Below, one piece after another: positions 26,605 to 36,362 of a stretch of 64,000 bases of DNA. Below the pieces are notes generated by a model that saw only the letters and a program-made list of their open reading frames with translations, searched no databases and had not been told where the DNA came from. This stretch comes from Bacillota bacterium. Its GTDB lineage: Bacteria; Bacillota; Clostridia; Lachnospirales; Lachnospiraceae. How positions within the stretch are numbered: the first letter of the stretch is position 1; every line of letters starts with the position of its first letter. The translations under genes were made by a program, and so were the position numbers. The stretch lies in NCBI GenBank assembly GCA_023436225.1, contig JAEZKA010000060.1, positions 14,222-78,221 on the forward strand, written 5' to 3'.

Positions 26605-29091
26605 ATGTCGATCAAGAAATCCTTACGTATATTACTGATTGTATCATCTATGATACCTGTCATTCTGGTGTCTGTAATTGTGCATGGATTATTAACCAAT
26701 CGGCTGGTGGAATTGAATACCAAAAACATTCTACGTCTCGCTGAAACAAGCAGAAGCGGACTCGAAGCCATCCTCGAAACCCAACACACCGAAGTGTCCC
26801 TACTTGCTCTTCAAGAAGATCTGGCATATGCCGTCGAATCGAGTAACATAAAACGTGCTTTTTCTCAGTCAACCGTAAATGAATTGCTTAAAAAACGTTC
26901 CAATAGCTATAATAATTGCGAACGAATTTCCTTATATAATATTAACAATGAGATCATTGCCAGCTCTGATCCTTCTGTCATAGGAAGCGAAACCAGATCT
27001 GAGCTTTCTTTAATCTATATGCTGGCTACGAAATCCATCGCCATCGCTGTAGACGGTATCCGTCCAATGATCAAAGACGGGGATGTTATCTATTCTCTTG
27101 AAATCGGTGCTCCTATTATTGACAGTGATAACGGCAGCATTCAAGGTTACATAATCAGTACCATCCATTCGGACTACTTCAAGAGCTATCTTAATTCCAT
27201 TTCCATCGGCGAGTCCGGATTCTGTATCCTTCTGGATAAAGTAGGAACTGTTATTTATCATCCTGATTCCTCCCAGGTCGGAAAAGAGATTAATTCCGAA
27301 AAGCTCTCCTCCCTTATTGATAGCTATAATACTGGCTCAATTATGTCCAGCGGTACCTTCGAGTATTTTTACGAAAACACGAAGCAGGTTTATGGATATA
27401 GCATTATACCGAAACTCAACTGGGTGCTGCTTGTAAAGCAGGATATCTCTGATATTCAATCAGTAACAGCGATTATGCTGATCGCATTGATTATTATATG
27501 TTCAATCTTACTTATATTTATTATTATATTTGCCAACTATCTGGCTCGCTACTTCTCCACCCCGATCATTGCTCTGAGGGATGCGATGAGAACTGCCTCA
27601 GACGGCAATCTTACGGTCCAGTCTAATATCAAGACCAACAATGAATTGGGTGAATTATCTAAGAATTTCAATAAAATGCTTCATATTATTAAAACAAATT
27701 ACGAGGATTTGGAATCCATGCATGAGGAGCTGTTATCCAACGAAGAACAGCTTCGCTCCAATTATGATCACATTGAATTCCTGGCATATCATGATACCCT
27801 AACCAATCTACCGAATAAGCTTGCCTTCTTGGATTATGCGAACGCTGTATTAAACAATTCCGAAGCTCATGATAAGCTTCATGCTATATATTTCGTTGAT
27901 TTAGATAATTTTAAGACTGTAAACGATACACTGGGCCATGAGTACGGAGATACGCTTCTGGTTAAAACCGCACAGCTATTATCCTCAATTCTCGGCAATA
28001 GCGGTATGCTAGCGAGAGCCGGCGGAGACGAGTTCTTACTCCTCAAGGAGGACATAGCCACGAAGGAGATTGCCACAGATTTTGCTTCACAGATTATTGA
28101 AACCTTCCGCAATCCACTTGATCTGGATGGCGAGATTGTATATGTGTCCATGAGCATCGGTATCTCCATCTATCCCGAGAATGGTACATCACCAAAGAAT
28201 TTGATTAAGAACTCTGACATCGCAATGTATAAATCAAAAGATACCGGCAAGAATAAGTTTACTCTGTTCGATGCCAAAATGGAGGAGGAGCTGAATCGAA
28301 ACACCTTAATTCTTGAGGTACTCCGTAACTCCATTGAAAGTAAGGACATTTTCATTCAGTATCAACCACTGATTGAACTAGAATCGAATAGTATCATTGG
28401 GTTTGAGGCTCTCATGAGAATACATAATGAACGTCTTGGGTATCTTAGTCCCTCCGAATTCATCCCGATTGCCGAGGAAAGCGGTCTGATCACAGAATTA
28501 AGCTCCTGGTTAATCAGAGAAGCCTGCAATTATAATAAGAAGTTAATCACTCTAGGATATAATCCTCGCCCGGTATCTGTGAACATCTCCTCTGTTCAGA
28601 TCAATCGTCCCGGGTTCATCAGTATGCTATCTGAGATTCTAGAGGAGACCGAACTTCCTCCCGAGTATCTCGAGCTTGAGATTACGGAGAGCACCTTAGT
28701 CTCTTCCATTATGGATGCCACCAAATTGTTAAGTAATCTACAGGATTTAGGTGTTAAGGTATCCTTAGATGATTTCGGTACCGGATATTCCTCCTTGAAT
28801 TATCTGACCAAGATGCCGATTAACACACTTAAGATTGATAAATCCTTCATTGATAATATATGTACCAATGAAAAGGATGCACAGATTGCGGAATCCATCA
28901 TCCAATTAGCGCATAGCCTGGAAATCAAGGTTGTAGCCGAGGGCGTGGAAAGCGAAGATCAGCTAGCCGTTTTACGTAGTAAACACTGTGATATTATACA
29001 GGGCTTTATCTTTAGCCCATCGTTACACCCTGATGAATTACTGGAGATCATTAAAGAGGATGATTTAATCTCTCAGTGTACATTGTTCTAA
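26605..29091 (+). CDS. membrane GGDEF-EAL cyclic-di-GMP protein with Cache sensor
   Basis: 828 residues. Membrane helices at about 10-31 and 290-313 enclose an outside dCache-type sensor of about 250 residues. A HAMP-like segment and a short coiled coil follow. The GGDEF domain (about 395-560) has an intact ARAGGDEF motif. The EAL domain (about 570-820) has IGFEALMR, ELEITEST, DDFGTGYSSLNYL, KIDKSFI and AEGVES, so the phosphodiesterase residues look complete. It probably makes and/or breaks c-di-GMP in response to an external ligand. AGGAGG ribosome site; monocistronic with its own terminator. Confidence 0.92.
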   Translation: MSIKKSLRILLIVSSMIPVILVSVIVHGLLTNRLVELNTKNILRLAETSRSGLEAILETQHTEVSLLALQEDLAYAVESSNIKRAFSQSTVNELLKKRSNSYNNCERISLYNINNEIIASSDPSVIGSETRSELSLIYMLATKSIAIAVDGIRPMIKDGDVIYSLEIGAPIIDSDNGSIQGYIISTIHSDYFKSYLNSISIGESGFCILLDKVGTVIYHPDSSQVGKEINSEKLSSLIDSYNTGSIMSSGTFEYFYENTKQVYGYSIIPKLNWVLLVKQDISDIQSVTAIMLIALIIICSILLIFIIIFANYLARYFSTPIIALRDAMRTASDGNLTVQSNIKTNNELGELSKNFNKMLHIIKTNYEDLESMHEELLSNEEQLRSNYDHIEFLAYHDTLTNLPNKLAFLDYANAVLNNSEAHDKLHAIYFVDLDNFKTVNDTLGHEYGDTLLVKTAQLLSSILGNSGMLARAGGDEFLLLKEDIATKEIATDFASQIIETFRNPLDLDGEIVYVSMSIGISIYPENGTSPKNLIKNSDIAMYKSKDTGKNKFTLFDAKMEEELNRNTLILEVLRNSIESKDIFIQYQPLIELESNSIIGFEALMRIHNERLGYLSPSEFIPIAEESGLITELSSWLIREACNYNKKLITLGYNPRPVSVNISSVQINRPGFISMLSEILEETELPPEYLELEITESTLVSSIMDATKLLSNLQDLGVKVSLDDFGTGYSSLNYLTKMPINTLKIDKSFIDNICTNEKDAQIAESIIQLAHSLEIKVVAEGVESEDQLAVLRSKHCDIIQGFIFSPSLHPDELLEIIKEDDLISQCTLF

Positions 29092-29171
29092 GCATTGATA
29101 TCATTTCTCATAATAATCTCTATCTTAGTAGAAGGGTATATAATAAGAAGCTACTAAATCATATATAAACA

Positions 29172-29233
29172 AAGACAAGGGTAAAACACATCCTGAAGCT
29201 CTGATGGATGATGTTATCCTTGCCTTATTTTTT
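29172..29233 (+). terminator. terminator after the GGDEF-EAL gene
   Basis: AGACAAGGGTAA at 29173 pairs with TTATCCTTGCCT, with an inner CATC/GATG helix, then TTATTTTTT. It is 80 bases after the stop codon. Confidence 0.75.
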
Positions 29234-29303
29234 ATGAGTATGTACTGAAGCAGTGACGTTTATCTTAATAACTTTTCCACTTTTCCGAGTAGCTGTTACA
29301 TAA

Positions 29304-30176
29304 TTAGTTCGTTCTCAACCTTGCAATATCTCGGTAAGTAACCTGCTTGATACCTGCATCCTTCAGAGCATAACGATAATCCTCGTCCTTCATCAGCTGA
29401 TATTCATGAACACGTCTTTGCCAGGTCGGATTGATGTACTTTATCTCGTCGGTCTCCTTGGAGGGATGAATATAGGTCTCTGAGATACCTTCCGGCAAAC
29501 GATACATTCTGTTAATCATCATCTGTTTAAAGCTCTCATAGGTTTCACCAGGCTGGGGCGAGTAGGAGTGGGTCAAAAGATAATCCGGTGTCAGAATCCC
29601 CACCCCATCTGCCATTTCTATGATCGCCTTAAAGGTAGCCAGCATTTGAGGATGATCTAAAGGTCCTAACAGAAAATCATCCTTGTAATAATTACGAAAG
29701 AATCGAAATGGCAACTTGCCATGGGCTGCACATACTTCAAACACAGTAGGTAGAAAGCATTCTCCTGCCAGACCATAAAGACTCCCCATATGATTATCCA
29801 CATGGGATAACTGTAAGCCATAACGAATACATTGGTCAAACTGAGCCTTGATCTCCTCCACCACCTCGTCCTTAACAGCATGTGCTGCAAAGCCTTCACA
29901 GGTTGGATATAAAAAGCCCTGCTCATCCTCAAGAGATGTGCCATGGGTAAGACTACGGGATCTCATATTCTCCCATTCACTTGTAAAGGTGAGATGAAGT
30001 CCGACATTTGTTATTTTATTGCGAACACACCAGGAAGCGGCCTCTTCAAACCCCGGAGTACAGGGCATAATCGTAGCGGAAGATACCAAACCTTCCGAGA
30101 GTAATTCGAATATTGCCTCGTTTACGGATGAACATTGTCCAAAATCATCCGTATTCATAATCATATATCGTTCCAT
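29304..30176 (-). CDS. ChbG/YdjC-family carbohydrate deacetylase
   Basis: 290 residues. Metal-site signatures of the ChbG/YdjC fold: MNTDDFGQCSSVN near the N-terminus, VGLHLTFTSEW, and LSHVDNHMGSLYG, plus DYLLTHSYSPQPGETYESF. Family members remove an acetyl group from N-acetyl sugars, notably chitobiose or its 6-phosphate. Here it is last in a set with a BadF-type kinase and a GH4 enzyme (gap 70 bases from the kinase). Substrate is inferred from context. GGAGG start site is clear. Confidence 0.87.
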   Translation of the reverse strand: MERYMIMNTDDFGQCSSVNEAIFELLSEGLVSSATIMPCTPGFEEAASWCVRNKITNVGLHLTFTSEWENMRSRSLTHGTSLEDEQGFLYPTCEGFAAHAVKDEVVEEIKAQFDQCIRYGLQLSHVDNHMGSLYGLAGECFLPTVFEVCAAHGKLPFRFFRNYYKDDFLLGPLDHPQMLATFKAIIEMADGVGILTPDYLLTHSYSPQPGETYESFKQMMINRMYRLPEGISETYIHPSKETDEIKYINPTWQRRVHEYQLMKDEDYRYALKDAGIKQVTYRDIARLRTN

Positions 30177-30248
30177 TCTTCTTCCTCCTCTATGTATTGC
30201 TAATTTTCTCTGCTCATCACTGCCTGCTCCTTCTGTTGATTACTACTT

Positions 30249-31244
30249 CTATCCTCTTGGCATATTCTTTAAGATGTTCTCCCGCTGCACTTGTGTTGCT
30301 GGATGCCTCATCGCCAGCTCCATAGCCCAGATAATTGCACCTACTGCGGGAATAACCTTCAGAGGAAATGGTTCTACCTGAAACCCGGTATATTGATTGA
30401 TACATTCCTTAAAATAGGATAATAAAATAGGGCAGTTTGTCTTTGTCCATACCGAACCGGCAAGGACGATCTCCGGTGTTTCAGAAAACCTTAGATTGCG
30501 TATACATCCCGATACTGACTTTGCCTGCTCTCTCGCTATATTCTGTACAATTTCTACCGAGATTGCATCACCTGTATTTGCAGCTTCAAACAAAACAGTA
30601 ATAATCTCTTTATCCAAGCTTCGTTCCAAATAGAACCTCTCACTAATGAAATTATATAATTCTTCATGACTGGATAAACCAAAAAGATCCATGAGCCTCT
30701 GGGTTAGTACTGTACTTTCTCCACAACGATAATAGTAATCATATACCGCACCTACTGCCAATGCTGCAATAATAAAACCTCCTGCATAATCTCCTGTAGC
30801 TAATCCTATTCCTCCTACCTGCAATATCTTGCCATCCTCATCTATTCCAGTGGTAACAGTTCCCGTTCCGTTGATGGAGCAAATTCCCACACCGGATGGG
30901 CACCCTGCCTTTATTCCCAGAACGGAGTCGTTGGCTACAATATAATTTTTCAGGGATGATTTTGCCAGTATTTGATTCATTTTCTCCAACTGGACGGGAG
31001 TATCGATTCCTGCCATTCCAAAGGCGGCAGCCGCTACATTCGAAGAAGGTATGCTGTTTTTCTTTAGAAGATGCTCCAGATCAGCCAGAACCTTCTCTTC
31101 CACCTCTGCAAAACCGCCACCTAATATTTCATGACTTCTACTTCCTACATGATAAGAATCGACAAACTCTCCTTCTGTCGTAAATAACAGATAATCCGTC
31201 TTTGTACCGCCTCCATCCACTCCGACAATGTATCTAGTATCCAT
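30249..31244 (-). CDS. BadF/BadG-type sugar kinase (N-acetylglucosamine kinase-like)
   Basis: 331 residues from ATG 31244, 7 bases after GAGGAG. The ASKHA ATPase fold is marked by YIVGVDGGGTKTDYLLF (phosphate-1 loop), SINGTGTVTTGID (phosphate-2), GDYAGGFIIAA and VLAGSVWTKTN (adenosine loop). Bacterial relatives phosphorylate N-acetylglucosamine or glucosamine-type sugars. It lies between the GH4 and ChbG-like genes, so I infer a role in phosphorylating an imported amino sugar or disaccharide. Confidence 0.87.
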   Translation of the reverse strand: MDTRYIVGVDGGGTKTDYLLFTTEGEFVDSYHVGSRSHEILGGGFAEVEEKVLADLEHLLKKNSIPSSNVAAAAFGMAGIDTPVQLEKMNQILAKSSLKNYIVANDSVLGIKAGCPSGVGICSINGTGTVTTGIDEDGKILQVGGIGLATGDYAGGFIIAALAVGAVYDYYYRCGESTVLTQRLMDLFGLSSHEELYNFISERFYLERSLDKEIITVLFEAANTGDAISVEIVQNIAREQAKSVSGCIRNLRFSETPEIVLAGSVWTKTNCPILLSYFKECINQYTGFQVEPFPLKVIPAVGAIIWAMELAMRHPATQVQRENILKNMPRG

Positions 31245-31351
31245 GGACAATCTCCTCGCTTATTGTTCTTTTTATATAACTTCTCATTCTATTCCACCTA
31301 AAGCTGTTCACAGGAGTATTATGTACTACTTTGTTAGTCCTCTGATATCTC

Positions 31352-32647
31352 TCATCTTCCAGTAGAGGTAAAGAAATTAGGAAGGTATGCTTTATGAGCC
31401 TGCTTCATCTCCTCATAGCATTGCTTTGCTTTGTTATAATCCCCTACCAAAGGGTGAATGAGCAACGCTCTCATCGCTTCGTCATCATCACCGTCCATCG
31501 CTGCCTTGACTGTATGACGTTCATAAGCCTTCACCACCTTCATTAGCTCCATGACATTTGTATTAGCAAAATGTGGAACAGGAACCGGCACTGCTCCGGA
31601 CTTCCCAATCACTGCTGCCACTTCCACCGTATCATCCCAAGCCATGAAATCCAGTGCTCCCTGATTTAAGACATTTACAACATGTACCTCGTGCTTATCA
31701 TTATAGATTGCATCTACCAGCGAGATTGCTGCCTCAGAATAGCGAGCACCACCACGCTTTTCCAATTCCTTCGGCTTATCTGCCAATGTCTCCTGTTGAT
31801 ACTGCTCCAGTAAACGTTCCTCGATCTCAACACACACCTCACCTCTGCATTGCTCTTCCTCCATCAAGTGCTTCAGCTTATCCTCTCTGTAATAGAAATA
31901 TTCCAGATAGGAAGAGGGAATTGCTCCGATTGTCTGAATGAGCTCTGTGCTAAAGCCCTGCAAAGGAATGTTTTTCATGCCCTGCCCATGAACCCCCTGA
32001 GAGAGTGCCTCACAAAGAAGATCCTCGCCCTGATGCCTTATCCCGGTAATAAAGCTGAGATGATTCAATCCGATATATTCAATATCCAAATCACTCTTAC
32101 CAAGTGATTGCCCTACCTCGGCAAACATATTAATCGGTACATTGCATAACCCTAGTGTTTTAATTTTTGTATGATTTTGCAGTGCCTGAGCTAAGATTCC
32201 GGACGGATTCGAGAAATTAATCAGCCATGCCTGGGGACAGAGAGCTTCCATCTGCTTCGCGATCTCTAACATAACCGGAATTGTACGCAGCGCCTTGAAA
32301 AAACCTCCAATTCCAGTTGTCTCCTGCCCTATCAATCCGTATTTTAAAGGAATCTTCTCGTCCAATATTCTACAAGGCAGCTTACCAACTCTGATCTGAG
32401 CAAGAACAAAATCGGCATCTCTTAGTGCCTCCGTCAAATCCATCGTCAGCTTAAAGCTAATTTTGAGTCCTGCCTTCTCTACCATTCTCCTACATAAACC
32501 ACCTACGATATTCAACTTCCGTTCATCAATATCCATCAATAACAACTCTGTCACGGGAAGGGATGAATTCCGGTTAATCACTCCTTCAATCAGCTCCGGG
32601 GTGTAGGTACTACCAGCACCAATAATTGCAATTTTTAATTTCTGCAT
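31352..32647 (-). CDS. GH4 6-phospho-beta-glucosidase-type hydrolase
   Basis: 431 residues. NAD-binding IAIIGAGSTYTPELIEGV at the N-terminus, QIRVGKLPCRILDEKIPL, GLIGQETTGIGGFFKAL, NFSNPSGI and the metal site LCNVPINM with GLNHLSF are all GH4 features. GH4 enzymes use NAD and Mn2+ and an oxidation-elimination mechanism; this subtype usually acts on 6-phospho-beta-glucosides such as cellobiose-6-P or chitobiose-6-P. AGGAGG precedes ATG 32647. It lies between the LacI gene and the kinase gene, all on one strand. Confidence 0.92.
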   Translation of the reverse strand: MQKLKIAIIGAGSTYTPELIEGVINRNSSLPVTELLLMDIDERKLNIVGGLCRRMVEKAGLKISFKLTMDLTEALRDADFVLAQIRVGKLPCRILDEKIPLKYGLIGQETTGIGGFFKALRTIPVMLEIAKQMEALCPQAWLINFSNPSGILAQALQNHTKIKTLGLCNVPINMFAEVGQSLGKSDLDIEYIGLNHLSFITGIRHQGEDLLCEALSQGVHGQGMKNIPLQGFSTELIQTIGAIPSSYLEYFYYREDKLKHLMEEEQCRGEVCVEIEERLLEQYQQETLADKPKELEKRGGARYSEAAISLVDAIYNDKHEVHVVNVLNQGALDFMAWDDTVEVAAVIGKSGAVPVPVPHFANTNVMELMKVVKAYERHTVKAAMDGDDDEAMRALLIHPLVGDYNKAKQCYEEMKQAHKAYLPNFFTSTGR

Positions 32648-32788
32648 ACTATTCCTCCTATCATACTAACCTAACATGCTTACCCTATGAATTAGTTTCT
32701 GCCAAAGTGTGTAACGTCTCGCATGTGCGATAATTTGCACTTTGAAGACTGTAAACACAAATTTGCCGATTAAAAAATCTATTATTTT

Positions 32789-33781
32789 TCAATCAAATCT
32801 CTTTGTTGATTCTTTAATAATTAGCTTGGGAGCGAACCTCATTGCGAAGGATCCGATCTCCTGTCCATCAATCAGGGCCAGCAGCTGATCTACCGCACTC
32901 TCAGCCAACTCTCCCGCAGGCTGGCGAACTGATGTAATCCGAGGAAAATAATGATTCGATAACAAGCTGTCATCGTAACCACAGACCGAGATATCCTTAG
33001 GAACCTGCAGTCCCAAATCCTTTATCGCATTGATTACTCCCACCGCAATATGATCATCAAATGCAAATATCGCAGAAGGAAGCCCAATCCCTGCCTGCCA
33101 GTGCATCACTGTATTATATCCTGTGGGCTGATCATACTCTCCGTTCTCGATAGCAAAAGGTATTAATTCTACTTCTGCTAAGGCTTTATTTGCTCCAAGC
33201 TGTCTCTCCATAGTGGATAAGCTGGCTGCAGAAGCACCAATAAATCCAATCTTCTTATGCCCTAGTTCAATCAAATGCCTTGTGGACATATATCCACCAG
33301 CGATATTATCGGCTAAAACAGAGGTGATATCCTCATTCATGGTCTGGTTATCAATCACGATAAAGGGAATTTTCTTAGACTTAAAAATCTCAATATAGTA
33401 TTTCTCTTGATTAGGAACCAGAAGAATCGCCCCATCCACCCTATTCTGACTTAAGAATGCTGTATTGACCGAATTATTATCTCCATCGCATACAATTAAG
33501 GTTAGTAGATACCCCTTACTCAGTAATTGTTCGTTCACTGCTTTCACGATACTGTCAAAAAAATCATCACCGAGGTCCGAAATAAACATAGCAATGACAT
33601 AAGTCCTTCCTGTAGCCAATGTTCTGGCTGCAGCGCTGGGTATATACCCCAATTCTTCAATTGCGTCCATTACCTTTTTACGATTACCTTCTCTCACATT
33701 GGGTGAATTACTAATTACTCTTGATACGGTAACATAAGACAACCCACTCTTTTTCACAACATCATCAATTGTAACCTTCAT
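32789..33781 (-). CDS. LacI-family regulator of the GH4/ChbG/kinase module
   Basis: 330 residues from ATG 33781, preceded by GGAGG. HTH VTIDDVVKKSGLSYVTVSRV, hinge IPSAAARTLATGRTYVIAM, effector domain with AIFAFDDHIAVGVINAI and VCGYDDSLLSNHYFPRITSV. It is divergent from the sugar transporter. The intergenic region has two copies of the palindrome ATACGTAT in good operator positions, suggesting it represses itself, the module and the transporter. Confidence 0.93.
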   Translation of the reverse strand: MKVTIDDVVKKSGLSYVTVSRVISNSPNVREGNRKKVMDAIEELGYIPSAAARTLATGRTYVIAMFISDLGDDFFDSIVKAVNEQLLSKGYLLTLIVCDGDNNSVNTAFLSQNRVDGAILLVPNQEKYYIEIFKSKKIPFIVIDNQTMNEDITSVLADNIAGGYMSTRHLIELGHKKIGFIGASAASLSTMERQLGANKALAEVELIPFAIENGEYDQPTGYNTVMHWQAGIGLPSAIFAFDDHIAVGVINAIKDLGLQVPKDISVCGYDDSLLSNHYFPRITSVRQPAGELAESAVDQLLALIDGQEIGSFAMRFAPKLIIKESTKRFD

Positions 33782-33801
33782 ATTGCCTCCGAGCATTGTA
33801 T

Positions 33802-33809
33802 ATACGTAT
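33802..33809. promoter_or_regulatory. candidate LacI operator copy 1
   Basis: Perfect palindrome ATACGTAT in TATATACGTATTTATTT. It lies just downstream of the predicted start point of the lacI-type promoter at 33828-33856, where a bound repressor would block transcription. The second copy has nearly the same flanks. Confidence 0.6.
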
Positions 33810-33827
33810 TTATTTAAACTCACTTAT

Positions 33828-33856
33828 AGAATACACTTGTAGTAAAGTCTTGTCAA
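33828..33856 (-). promoter_or_regulatory. promoter of the LacI-GH4-kinase-ChbG unit
   Basis: Minus-strand TTGACA (33851-33856) and TATTCT (33828-33833) are separated by 17 bases. A TTGACA on the opposite strand at 33904-33909 is the likely -35 of the divergent transporter gene. Confidence 0.6.
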
Positions 33857-33959
33857 CAATTTCTAATATTTATTGATTTTCACTATTTTGTTGTTGAAAA
33901 AAATTGACAAACAGGATAATATGTACTTGATATCGATAGTAATTGTTGCCATAATATAT

Positions 33960-33967
33960 ATACGTAT
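33960..33967. promoter_or_regulatory. candidate LacI operator copy 2
   Basis: Second ATACGTAT palindrome, in TATATACGTATTCATTTT, 158 bases from the first. It lies between the plus-strand TTGACA element and the ribosome site of the transporter gene. Confidence 0.6.
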
Positions 33968-33985
33968 TCATTTTAGGAGGAGTAT

Positions 33986-35314
33986 ATGAGCAAAACGATT
34001 TCAGAGTTAACCACAAAGGTGGAGCGATTTTCTTATGCAGGGTATTTCCTTGGACAGAATATATTCTATACCCTGATTACAACCTATTTATCGCTATATT
34101 ATACCGATTATTTCGGGATTTCAGCGGTTGCTGTAGGTATTCTTTTCTTCGTTGCCAGAGTATGGGATGCTGTCAACGACCCAATTATGGGTGTCATCAT
34201 TGATAAAGCCAAGTTAAAAGGCGGAAAATTTAAGCCCTGGGTTAATCTTGGAATATATACTATGCCCATCTCAACCTTGTTGATCTTTATCCAGTTTGAA
34301 GGACCTATGAATACCAAGATACTATACGCTTACCTTACTTATATCCTATGGGATATCTTATATACCATGAGTGATGTTCCTATTTATGCACTTTCCACTG
34401 TCATATCAAAGGATATCAATGACCGCGTAAGGGTTATTTCTTTAGGTAGAATTATGGCATTTATCGGCACCCTGCTTGCTACCGTCGCAACAATTCCAGT
34501 AATTCAAAGACTCGGTTGGACACCCGGTATATTCGTTCTATGTGCAATCGGCATGCTTACTATGATTCCTGTTAAGCGTTATACCCATGAGCGGGTACGG
34601 GATACCTCAACCTCCAGTCCATCCTTAAGAGAGCTCGCCTCCTTCCTGCTTCATAATAAGTACATACTGATTTTTAACCTGGCTCTGATTATCTGCAGTC
34701 TTACTAATACATTGATGCCCTCCCTAAGCTATTTTGTTAAATATAATCTTGGCAATGAAAATTTGATTTCTATCGTTATGCTGGTTGCAATGCTTCCAAG
34801 CTTAATCATACCGATTATTATGCCCAACCTGGTAAAGCGCTTTGGAAAAAAGCGCATCCTTTTAACTGCAGTCGTATTCTTTGTTGCCACCAGTATCATT
34901 TCCTATTTTATCGGTTATCAAAACTTTACTGCAGTATTAATAATAACTGCGCTCAGAGGACTGGGCTACAGTGTTCCTTCGATTTTGACCGGTATGTTCA
35001 CGGTTGACTGTGTTGAATACGGCGCATATCAGAGCGGTCACCGCTCCGAGGGAATCACATTTTCAGCGCAAACCTTTACCGCAAAGATTACCAGTGCCCT
35101 CCAGGGTGCGACAGGCAGCTTTCTCCTGGCATACTTTGGGTATCAAGCCAATCATGCTCAGACTCCTGAGACCTTGGACGGAATATTCATGATGTTTACT
35201 CTGATCCCTGTTATCGGCTTTGTTCTAATGTTTGTAATTATATTTTTCTTCTATCATCTAAAAGAAGCGGATGTGGAAAGGATGATGAACGAGACAGCGA
35301 TTGAGAAGCGATAA
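33986..35314 (+). CDS. GPH-family sugar:cation symporter
   Basis: 442 residues, about 12 membrane helices. The early signature FVARVWDAVNDPIMGVIID and later WDILYTMSDVPIYAL are typical of the glycoside-pentoside-hexuronide family (MelB type). Family members import di- or oligosaccharides with Na+ or H+ without phosphorylating them. It is divergent from the LacI-GH4-kinase-ChbG unit and is likely its importer. AGGAGG ribosome site; ends with a shared terminator. Confidence 0.91.
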   Translation: MSKTISELTTKVERFSYAGYFLGQNIFYTLITTYLSLYYTDYFGISAVAVGILFFVARVWDAVNDPIMGVIIDKAKLKGGKFKPWVNLGIYTMPISTLLIFIQFEGPMNTKILYAYLTYILWDILYTMSDVPIYALSTVISKDINDRVRVISLGRIMAFIGTLLATVATIPVIQRLGWTPGIFVLCAIGMLTMIPVKRYTHERVRDTSTSSPSLRELASFLLHNKYILIFNLALIICSLTNTLMPSLSYFVKYNLGNENLISIVMLVAMLPSLIIPIIMPNLVKRFGKKRILLTAVVFFVATSIISYFIGYQNFTAVLIITALRGLGYSVPSILTGMFTVDCVEYGAYQSGHRSEGITFSAQTFTAKITSALQGATGSFLLAYFGYQANHAQTPETLDGIFMMFTLIPVIGFVLMFVIIFFFYHLKEADVERMMNETAIEKR

Positions 35315-35359
35315 ATGAAGAAGGCAGGCGATAGCTGCCAAGAAACAAGGATCAAAAAA

Positions 35360-35395
35360 GGATGTACAGAGGTTTTTCTGTACATCCTTCTTATA
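35360..35395. terminator. bidirectional terminator between transporter and fba
   Basis: GGATGTACAGA (35360-35370) pairs perfectly with TCTGTACATCC (35377-35387), with TTCTT on one side and AAAAAA on the other, between convergent genes. Confidence 0.85.
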
Positions 35396-35423
35396 ATGCT
35401 ATTTTTTTAAATCAATCAACCTA

Positions 35424-36362
35424 TTATAATGCAGCACCATCACAACCAAGAACGTTAACAATCTTATGCTTAACGAGGGTCTTGATGTTATTTCTTGCAG
35501 GTGTCAGATACTGTCTGGGATCAAAGTGAGTCGGGTTATTTGCCATGTATTCTCTGATACCTGCAGTAAATGCAAGTCTTAAGTCAGAGTCAATATTGAT
35601 CTTACATACTGCCATCTTAGCAGCCTGTCTTAACATATCTTCCGGAATACCGATTGCGTCGTCCATCTTACCGCCGTACTTCTTGATCAGTTCAACATAT
35701 TCCTGAGATACACTGGACGCACCATGTAATACAATAGGGAAGTTGGGTAATCTCTTAGCAACCTCCTCAAGAATATCAAAACGAAGTTGAGGCTTTTGGC
35801 CTGGTTTGAACTTGAAGGCACCGTGGCTTGTTCCGATTGCGATTGCTAAGGAATCAACACCGGTACGAGTAACAAATTCTTCAACCTCTTCCGGTCTGGT
35901 GTAGGATGCATCTTCTGCGCTAACATTAACATCATCCTCAATACCTGCTAACTTACCTAATTCACCTTCAACAACACAGCCATGAGCATGTGCATAATCA
36001 ACAACCTGCTTCGTCAGCTTGATATTGTCTTCAAAGGAATGCTTGGATCCATCGATCATAACTGATGAAAAGCCTCCATCGATACATGATTTGCAGATCT
36101 CAAAATCATCACCATGATCTAAGTGAAGAGCAATGGGAAGGTCCGTATCTGCTAAAGCAGCCTCAACTAATTTTACCAGATAAGCATGCTTAGCATACTT
36201 TCTAGCTCCTGCTGATACCTGAAGGATAACAGGTGCATTTAATTCCTTTGCTGCCTCTGTAATTCCCTGAACTATTTCCATATTGTTTACATTAAATGCA
36301 CCAATTGCATAACCGCCTGCATATGCCTTTTGAAACATTTCTTTCGTCGTAACTAATGCCAT
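35424..36362 (-). CDS. fba: class II fructose-bisphosphate aldolase
   Basis: 312 residues. Zinc and substrate motifs: LHLDHGDDFEICKSCIDGGF, VVEGELGKLAGIEDD, AIAIGTSHGAFKF, IVLHGASSVSQEYV and KINIDSDLRLAF. It cleaves fructose-1,6-bisphosphate in glycolysis. The gene stands alone with a good AAAGGAATG ribosome site and terminator, consistent with strong housekeeping expression. Confidence 0.95.
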   Translation of the reverse strand: MALVTTKEMFQKAYAGGYAIGAFNVNNMEIVQGITEAAKELNAPVILQVSAGARKYAKHAYLVKLVEAALADTDLPIALHLDHGDDFEICKSCIDGGFSSVMIDGSKHSFEDNIKLTKQVVDYAHAHGCVVEGELGKLAGIEDDVNVSAEDASYTRPEEVEEFVTRTGVDSLAIAIGTSHGAFKFKPGQKPQLRFDILEEVAKRLPNFPIVLHGASSVSQEYVELIKKYGGKMDDAIGIPEDMLRQAAKMAVCKINIDSDLRLAFTAGIREYMANNPTHFDPRQYLTPARNNIKTLVKHKIVNVLGCDGAAL

